The notes beneath the pieces were generated by a model. That model was not told where the DNA came from. It saw only the letters and a program-made list of their open reading frames with translations, and did no database searches. A program made the translations under genes and the position numbers. This document shows, one piece after another, positions 58,147 to 64,000 of a stretch of DNA of 64,000 nucleotides (the stretch's first letter is position 1; every line of letters begins with the position of its first letter). This DNA comes from Atherix ibis (lineage: Eukaryota > Arthropoda > Insecta > Diptera > Athericidae), in NCBI GenBank assembly GCA_958298945.1, contig OY282608.1, positions 58,070,951 to 58,134,950 on the forward strand, written 5' to 3'.

Positions 58147-58674
58147 CTAAGTAACCAACAAGCCAACAAACCAACAAACCAACAAGCCAACAAGCCAACA
58201 AACCAACAAACCAACAAACCAACAAGCCAACAAACCAACAAGCCAACAAACCAACAAACCAACAAACCAACAAGCCAACAAACCAACAAGCCAACAAACC
58301 AACAAGCCAACAAGCCAACAAACCAACAAACCAACAAACCAACAAGCCAACAAACCAACAAGCCAACAAACCAACAAACCAACAAACCAACATGCCAACA
58401 AACCAACAAACTAAGTAACCAACAAGCCAACAAACCAACAAACCAACAAGCCAACAAGCCAACAAACCAACAAACCAACAAACCAACAAGCCAACAAACC
58501 AACAAGCCAACAAACCAACAAACCAACAAACCAACAAGCCAACAAACCAACAAGCCAACAAACCAACAAGCCAACAAGCCAACAAACCAACAAACCAACA
58601 AACCAACAAGCCAACAAACCAACAAGCCAACAAACCAACAAACCAACAAACCAACATGCCAACAAACCAACAAA
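58147..58674 (+). repeat. Tandem duplication of 264 bp (33 units)
   Basis: The interval from the STOP-unit at 58147 to the next one at 58411 is repeated with the same unit order from 58411. A similar long cassette-free pattern is seen near 60.06-60.35 kb. Confidence 0.8.
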
Positions 58675-59042
58675 CTAAGTAACCAACAAGCCAACAAACC
58701 AACAAACCAACAAGCCAACAAGCCAACAAACCAACAAACCAACAAACCAACAAGCCAACAAACCAACAAGCCAACAAACCAACAAACCAACAAACCAACA
58801 TGCCAACAAACCAACAAACTAAGTAACCAACAAGCCAACAAACCAACAAACCAACAAGCCAACAAGCCAACAAACCAACAAACCAACAAGACAACAAACC
58901 AACAAACCAACAAACCAACATGCCAACAAACCAACAAACTAAGTAACCAACAAGCCAACAAACCAACAAACCAACAAGCCAACAAGCCAACAAACCAACA
59001 AACCAACAAACCAACAAGCCAACAAACCAACAAGCCAACAAA

Positions 59043-59642
59043 CCTACAAACCAACAAGCCAACAAGCCAACAAACCAACAAACCAACAAACCAACAAGCC
59101 AACAAGCCAACAAACCAACAAACCAACAAACCAACAAGCCAACAAACCAACAAACCAACAAACCAACAAACCAACAAGCCAACAAACCAACAAACAAATA
59201 AACCAACAAACCAGAAAACCAACAAACCAACAAACCAACAAACCAACAAACCAACAAACCAACCAGCCAACAAGCCAACAAACCAACAAGCCAACAAGCC
59301 AACAAACCAACAAACCAACAAACCAACAAACAAATAAACCAACAAACCAACAAACCAATAAACCAACAAACCAACAAACAAATAAACCAACAAACCAACA
59401 AACCAACAAACCAACAAACCAACAAACCAATTAACCAACAAACCAACAAACGAACAAACCAACAAACCAACAAACCAACAAACCAACAAACCAACAAGCC
59501 AACAAGCCAACAAAGCAACAAACCAACAAACCAACAAGCCAACAAACCAACAAGCTAACAAACCAACAAACCAACAAGCCAACAAGCCAACAAACCAACA
59601 AACCAACAAGCCAACAAACCAACAAACCAACAAGCCGACAAA
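59043..59642 (+). repeat. Alpha block in right-end series (1)
   Basis: cctacaaa 59043, cgaacaaa 59451, ccgacaaa 59635; standard spacing. No delta or beta follows. Confidence 0.92.
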
Positions 59643-60722
59643 CCAACCAACCAACAAACCAACAAGCCAACAAACCAACAAGCCAACAAACCAACAAGCC
59701 AACAAACCAACAAACCAACAAACCAACAAGCCAACAAACCAACAAGCCAACAAACCAACAAACCAACAAACCAACATGCCAACAAACCAACAAACTAAGT
59801 AACCAACAAGCCAACAAACCAACAAACCAACAAGCCAACAAGCCAACAAACCAAAAAACCAACAAACCAACAAACCAACAAACCAACAAACCAACATGCC
59901 AACAAACCAACAAACTAAGTAACCAACAAGCCAACAAACCAACAAACCAACAAGCCAACAAGCCAACAAACCAACAAACCAACAAACCAACAAGCCAACA
60001 AACCAACAAGCCAACAAACCAACAAACCAACAAACCAACATGCCAACAAACCAACAAACTAAGTAACCAACAAGCCAACAAACCAACAAACCAACAAGCC
60101 AACAAGCCAACAAACCAACAAACCAACAAACCAACAAGCCAACAAACCAACAAGCCAACAAACCAACAAACCAACAAACCAACAAGCCAACAAACCAACA
60201 AGCCAACAAACCAACAAGCCAACAAGCCAACAAACCAACAAACCAACAAACCAACAAGCCAACAAACCAACAAGCCAACAAACCAACAAACCAACAAACC
60301 AACATGCCAACAAACCAACAAACCAACAAACCAACATGCCAACAAACCAACAAACTAAGTAACCAACAAGCCAACAAACCAACAAACCAACAAGCCAACA
60401 AGCCAACAAACCAACAAACCAACAAACCAACAAGCCAACAAACCAACAAGCCAACAAACCAACAAACCAACAAACCAACATGCCAACAAACCAACAAACT
60501 AAGTAACCAACAAGCCAACAAACCAACAAATCAATAAGCCAACAAGCCAACAAACCAACAAACCAACAAGACAACAAACCAACAAACCATCAAACCAACA
60601 TGCCAACAAACCAACAAACTAAGTAACCAACAAGCCAACAAACCAACAAACCAACAAGCCAACAAGCCAACAAACCAACAAACCAACAAACCAACAAGCC
60701 AACAAACCAACAAGCCAACAAA

Positions 60723-61322
60723 CCTACAAACCAACAAGCCAACAAGCCAACAAACCAACAAACCAACAAACCAACAAGCCAACAAGCCAACAAACCAACA
60801 AACCAACAAACCAACAAGCCAACAAACCAACAAACCAACAAACCAACAAACCAACAAGCCAACAAACCAACAAACAAATAAACCAACAAACCAGAAAACC
60901 AACAAACCAACAAACCAACAAACCAACAAACCAACAAACCAACCAGCCAACAAGCCAACAAACCAACAAGCCAACAAGCCAACAAACCAACAAACCAACA
61001 AACCAACAAACAAATAAACCAACAAACCAACAAACCAATAAACCAACAAACCAACAAACAAATAAACCAACAAACCAACAAACCAACAAACCAACAAACC
61101 AACAAACCAATTAACCAACAAACCAACAAACGAACAAACCAACAAACCAACAAACCAACAAACCAACAAACCAACAAGCCAACAAGCCAACAAAGCAACA
61201 AACCAACAAACCAACAAGCCAACAAACCAACAAGCTAACAAACCAACAAACCAACAAGCCAACAAGCCAACAAACCAACAAACCAACAAGCCAACAAACC
61301 AACAAACCAACAAGCCGACAAA
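60723..61322 (+). repeat. Alpha block in right-end series (2)
   Basis: cctacaaa 60723, cgaacaaa 61131, ccgacaaa 61315. It starts 1,680 bp (210 octamers) after the previous alpha. Its tail (gcaacaaa to ccgacaaa) is duplicated once more, with ccgacaaa again at 61539, 224 bp later. Confidence 0.92.
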
Positions 61323-62498
61323 CCAACCAACCAACAAACCAACAAGCCAACAAACCAACAAGCCAACAAGCCAACAAACCAACAAACCAACAAACCAACA
61401 AGCCAACAAGCCAACAAAGCAACAAACCAACAAACCAACAAGCCAACAAACCAACAAGCTAACAAACCAACAAACCAACAAGCCAACAAGCCAACAAACC
61501 AACAAACCAACAAGCCAACAAACCAACAAACCAACAAGCCGACAAACCAACCAACCAACAAGCCAACAAGCCAACAAACCAACAAACCAACAAACCAACA
61601 AGCCAACAAACCAACAAGCCAACAAACCAACAAACCAACAAACCAACATGCCAACAAACCAACAAACTAAGTAACCAACAAGCCAACAAACCAACAAACC
61701 AACAAGCCAACAAGCCAACAAACCAACAAACCAACAAGACAACAAACCAACAAACCAACAAACCAACATGCCAACAAACCAACAAACCAACAAACCAACA
61801 AGCCAACAAACCAACAAACCAACAAGCCAACAAACCAACAAACCAACAAACCAACATGCCAACAAACCAACAAACTAAGTAACCAACAAGCCAACAAACC
61901 AACAAACCAACAAGCCAACAAGCCAACAAACCAACAAACCAACAAACCAACAAGCCAACAAACCAACAAGCCAACAAACCAACAAACCAACAAACCAACA
62001 TGCCAACAAACCAACAAACCAACAAACCAACATGCCAACAAACCAACAAGCCAACAAACCAACAAACCAACAAACCAACATGCCAACAAACCAACAAACC
62101 AACAAACCAACATGCCAACAAACCAACAAACTAAGTAACCAACAAGCCAACAAACCAACAAACCAACAAGCCAACAAGCCAACAAACCAACAAACCAACA
62201 AACCAACAAGCCAACAAACCAACAAGCCAACAAACCAACAAACCAACAAACCAACATGCCAACAAACCAACAAACTAAGTAACCAACAAGCCAACAAACC
62301 AACAAACCAACAAGCCAACAAGCCAACAAACCAACAAACCAACAAGACAACAAACCAACAAACCAACAAACCAACATGCCAACAAACCAACAAACTAAGT
62401 AACCAACAAGCCAACAAACCAACAAACCAACAAGCCAACAAGCCAACAAACCAACAAACCAACAAACCAACAAGCCAACAAACCAACAAGCCAACAAA

Positions 62499-63098
62499 CC
62501 TACAAACCAACAAGCCAACAAGCCAACAAACCAACAAACCAACAAACCAACAAGCCAACAAGCCAACAAACCAACAAACCAACAAACCAACAAGCCAACA
62601 AACCAACAAACCAACAAACCAACAAACCAACAAGCCAACAAACCAACAAACAAATAAACCAACAAACCAGAAAACCAACAAACCAACAAACCAACAAACC
62701 AACAAACCAACAAACCAACCAGCCAACAAGCCAACAAACCAACAAGCCAACAAGCCAACAAACCAACAAACCAACAAACCAACAAACAAATAAACCAACA
62801 AACCAACAAACCAATAAACCAACAAACCAACAAACAAATAAACCAACAAACCAACAAACCAACAAACCAACAAACCAACAAACCAATTAACCAACAAACC
62901 AACAAACGAACAAACCAACAAACCAACAAACCAACAAACCAACAAACCAACAAGCCAACAAGCCAACAAAGCAACAAACCAACAAACCAACAAGCCAACA
63001 AACCAACAAGCTAACAAACCAACAAACCAACAAGCCAACAAGCCAACAAACCAACAAACCAACAAGCCAACAAACCAACAAACCAACAAGCCGACAAA
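62499..63098 (+). repeat. Alpha block in right-end series (3)
   Basis: cctacaaa 62499, cgaacaaa 62907, ccgacaaa 63091. It starts 1,776 bp (222 octamers) after the previous one. Confidence 0.92.
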
Positions 63099-63332
63099 CC
63101 AACCAACCAACAAACCAACAAGCCAACAAACCAACAAGCCAACAAGCCAACAAACCAACAAACCAACAAACCAACAAGCCAACAAACCAACAAGCCAACA
63201 AACCAACAAACCAACAAACCAACATGCCAACAAACCAACAAACTAAGTAACCAACAAGCCAACAAACCAACAAACCAACAAGCCAACAAGCCAACAAACC
63301 AACAAACCAACAAACCAACAAGCCAACAAGCC

Positions 63333-63445
63333 AATAAAGCAACAAACCAACAATCCAACAACCCAACAAACCAACAAGCCAACAAACCAACAAGCCAACA
63401 AACCAACAAACCAACAAACCAACAAGCCAACAAACCAACAACCCA
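63333..63445 (+). other. Private substitution cluster in otherwise standard units
   Basis: Units ccaataaa, gcaacaaa, ccaacaat and ccaacaac follow in near succession from about 63333, and a second ccaacaac lies near 63437. ccaacaat was not seen elsewhere, and ccaacaac only once more (about 11265). Length stays at 8 bp. It marks a segment that has not been homogenised with the rest. Confidence 0.78.
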
Positions 63446-63786
63446 ACAAACCAACAAGCCAACAAGCCAACAAACCAACAAACCAACAAACCAACAAGCC
63501 AACAAACCAACAAGCCAACAAACCAACAAACCAACAAACCAACATGCCAACAAACCAACAAACTAAGTAACCAACAAGCCAACAAACCAACAAACCAACA
63601 AGCCAACAAGCCAACAAACCAACAAACCAACAAACCAACAAGCCAACAAACCAACAAGCCAACAAACCAACAAACCAACAAACTAAGTAACCAACAAGCC
63701 AACAAACCAACAAACCAACAAGCCAACAAGCCAACAAACCAACAAACCAACAAACCAACAAGCCAACAAACCAACAAGCCAACAAA

Positions 63787-64000
63787 CCTACAAACCAACA
63801 AGCCAACAAGCCAACAAACCAACAAACCAACAAACCAACAAGCCAACAAGCCAACAAACCAACAAACCAACAAACCAACAAGCCAACAAACCAACAAACC
63901 AACAAACCAACAAGCCAACAAACCAACAAACCAACAAACCAACAAACCAACAAGCCAACAAACCAACAAACAAATAAACCAACAAACCAGAAAACCAACA
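63787..64000 (+). repeat. Alpha block in right-end series (4), cut by window end
   Basis: cctacaaa at 63787, followed by caaataaa and ccagaaaa just before the window ends, in the alpha order and spacing. It begins 1,288 bp after the third copy. The array clearly continues beyond 64000. Confidence 0.88.

Larger units (their letters stand above)
1..64000 (+). repeat. Octamer satellite array, unit ccaacaaa, fills the window
   Basis: Every part of the window can be parsed into head-to-tail octamers close to ccaacaaa. The plus strand is almost only A and C. G appears mainly in ccaacaag, ccaacatg and ctaagtaa, and T mainly in ccaacatg and ctaagtaa. No stretch is in the reverse orientation and no unique sequence interrupts the array. 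The octamer has a visible 4-bp substructure (ccaa + caaa), supported by variants such as ccaaccaa and caaataaa. No gene, RNA gene or mobile element is seen. Seen directly: unit, orientation, absence of interruption. Inferred: a satellite of eukaryotic type. The organism and chromosomal position (centromeric, subtelomeric, sex-chromosomal or other) cannot be told from here. Confidence 0.98.

Noticed and set aside
1..64000. CRISPR array
   Set aside because: There are no unique spacers; both the supposed repeats and spacers are variants of one 8-bp unit, and no cas genes are present.
1..64000. Telomeric repeat (minus strand tttgttgg is T/G-rich)
   Set aside because: Only two consecutive Gs per unit, no known telomere motif, far too long for a usual telomere, and heavy higher-order structure. 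A telomere-derived origin cannot be excluded but nothing supports it.
1..64000. G-quadruplex-forming array on the minus strand
   Set aside because: GG runs separated by six bases allow at best weak two-layer structures; there are no GGG runs.
1..64000. Cyanobacterial short tandemly repeated repetitive sequences
   Set aside because: Those are described as short arrays of 7-bp units between genes; this is an 8-bp unit filling 64 kb.
1..64000. Transposon or integrated element as the source of the complex blocks
   Set aside because: Alpha, beta, gamma and delta blocks parse completely into octamer variants, with no terminal inverted repeats, target duplications or open frames of non-repeat origin.

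Overview
The whole 64 kb window is one uninterrupted, single-orientation tandem array of an 8-bp unit, ccaacaaa (ttgtttgg / tttgttgg on the other strand). I find no protein gene, RNA gene, transposon, CRISPR array or unique flank. The window therefore gives no direct taxonomic marker. An array this long, with nested higher-order repeats, is most like a eukaryotic satellite or heterochromatin block resolved by long reads. A repeat block on a bacterial, organellar or extrachromosomal element cannot be excluded from this sequence alone.

The array is not monotonous. About 8,000 octamers come in a limited alphabet of unit types. The common ones are consensus ccaacaaa, G-unit ccaacaag, ATG-unit ccaacatg and STOP-unit ctaagtaa. 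Rarer diagnostic units include acaacaaa, gcaacaaa, caaataaa, ccaattaa, ccagaaaa, ccaaccag, cgaacaaa, ccgacaaa, cctacaaa, ctaacaaa and ccaagtaa, plus 7-bp gcaaaaa and ccaaaaa. The dominant cassette is ATG-unit, two consensus units, STOP-unit. It recurs every 144 bp (18 units), 120 bp (15 units), 112, 80 or 176 bp, forming ladders.

Layout: 1-9.9 kb holds simple ladders with a few private indels. 9.9-14.9 kb is mixed and complex. 14.9-19.5 kb is mostly 144/120 ladder with one gamma block. 19.5-25.1 kb is complex (alpha, delta, beta). 25.1-40.4 kb is ladder interrupted by gamma blocks, with alpha fragments at 29.8-30.5 and beta fragments at 32.8-33.6. 40.4-43.2 kb is delta-rich. 43.2-45.4 is ladder and 45.4-46.7 beta. 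46.7-53.2 is ladder with delta at 51-51.7. 53.2-55.2 kb is a second full alpha-delta-beta composite. 55.2-57.7 holds three gamma copies and 57.7-59.0 is ladder. 59.0-64.0 kb holds three full alpha copies and the start of a fourth.

Alpha (600 bp), beta (about 735 bp), gamma (paired 7-mers 47 bp apart) and delta (ccaaaaa to ccaccaag, 23 bp) are names I assign here to blocks whose internal spacing is exactly conserved between copies. Larger segments are near-copies of each other at fixed offsets of 392, 623, 958, 4,086, 6,588, 8,450, 10,346, 33,723 and 37,381 bp. I followed the 8-bp register from base 1 to the right end: 46 non-8-bp units account for the whole register change. Long open frames on the minus strand (up to 1,326 codons) are arithmetic consequences of an 8-bp repeat almost free of stops and are not annotated as genes. 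The most promising biology is the satellite itself: its nested, recombining architecture and its strictly spaced ATG-unit/STOP-unit cassette, a candidate protein-binding or phasing element.
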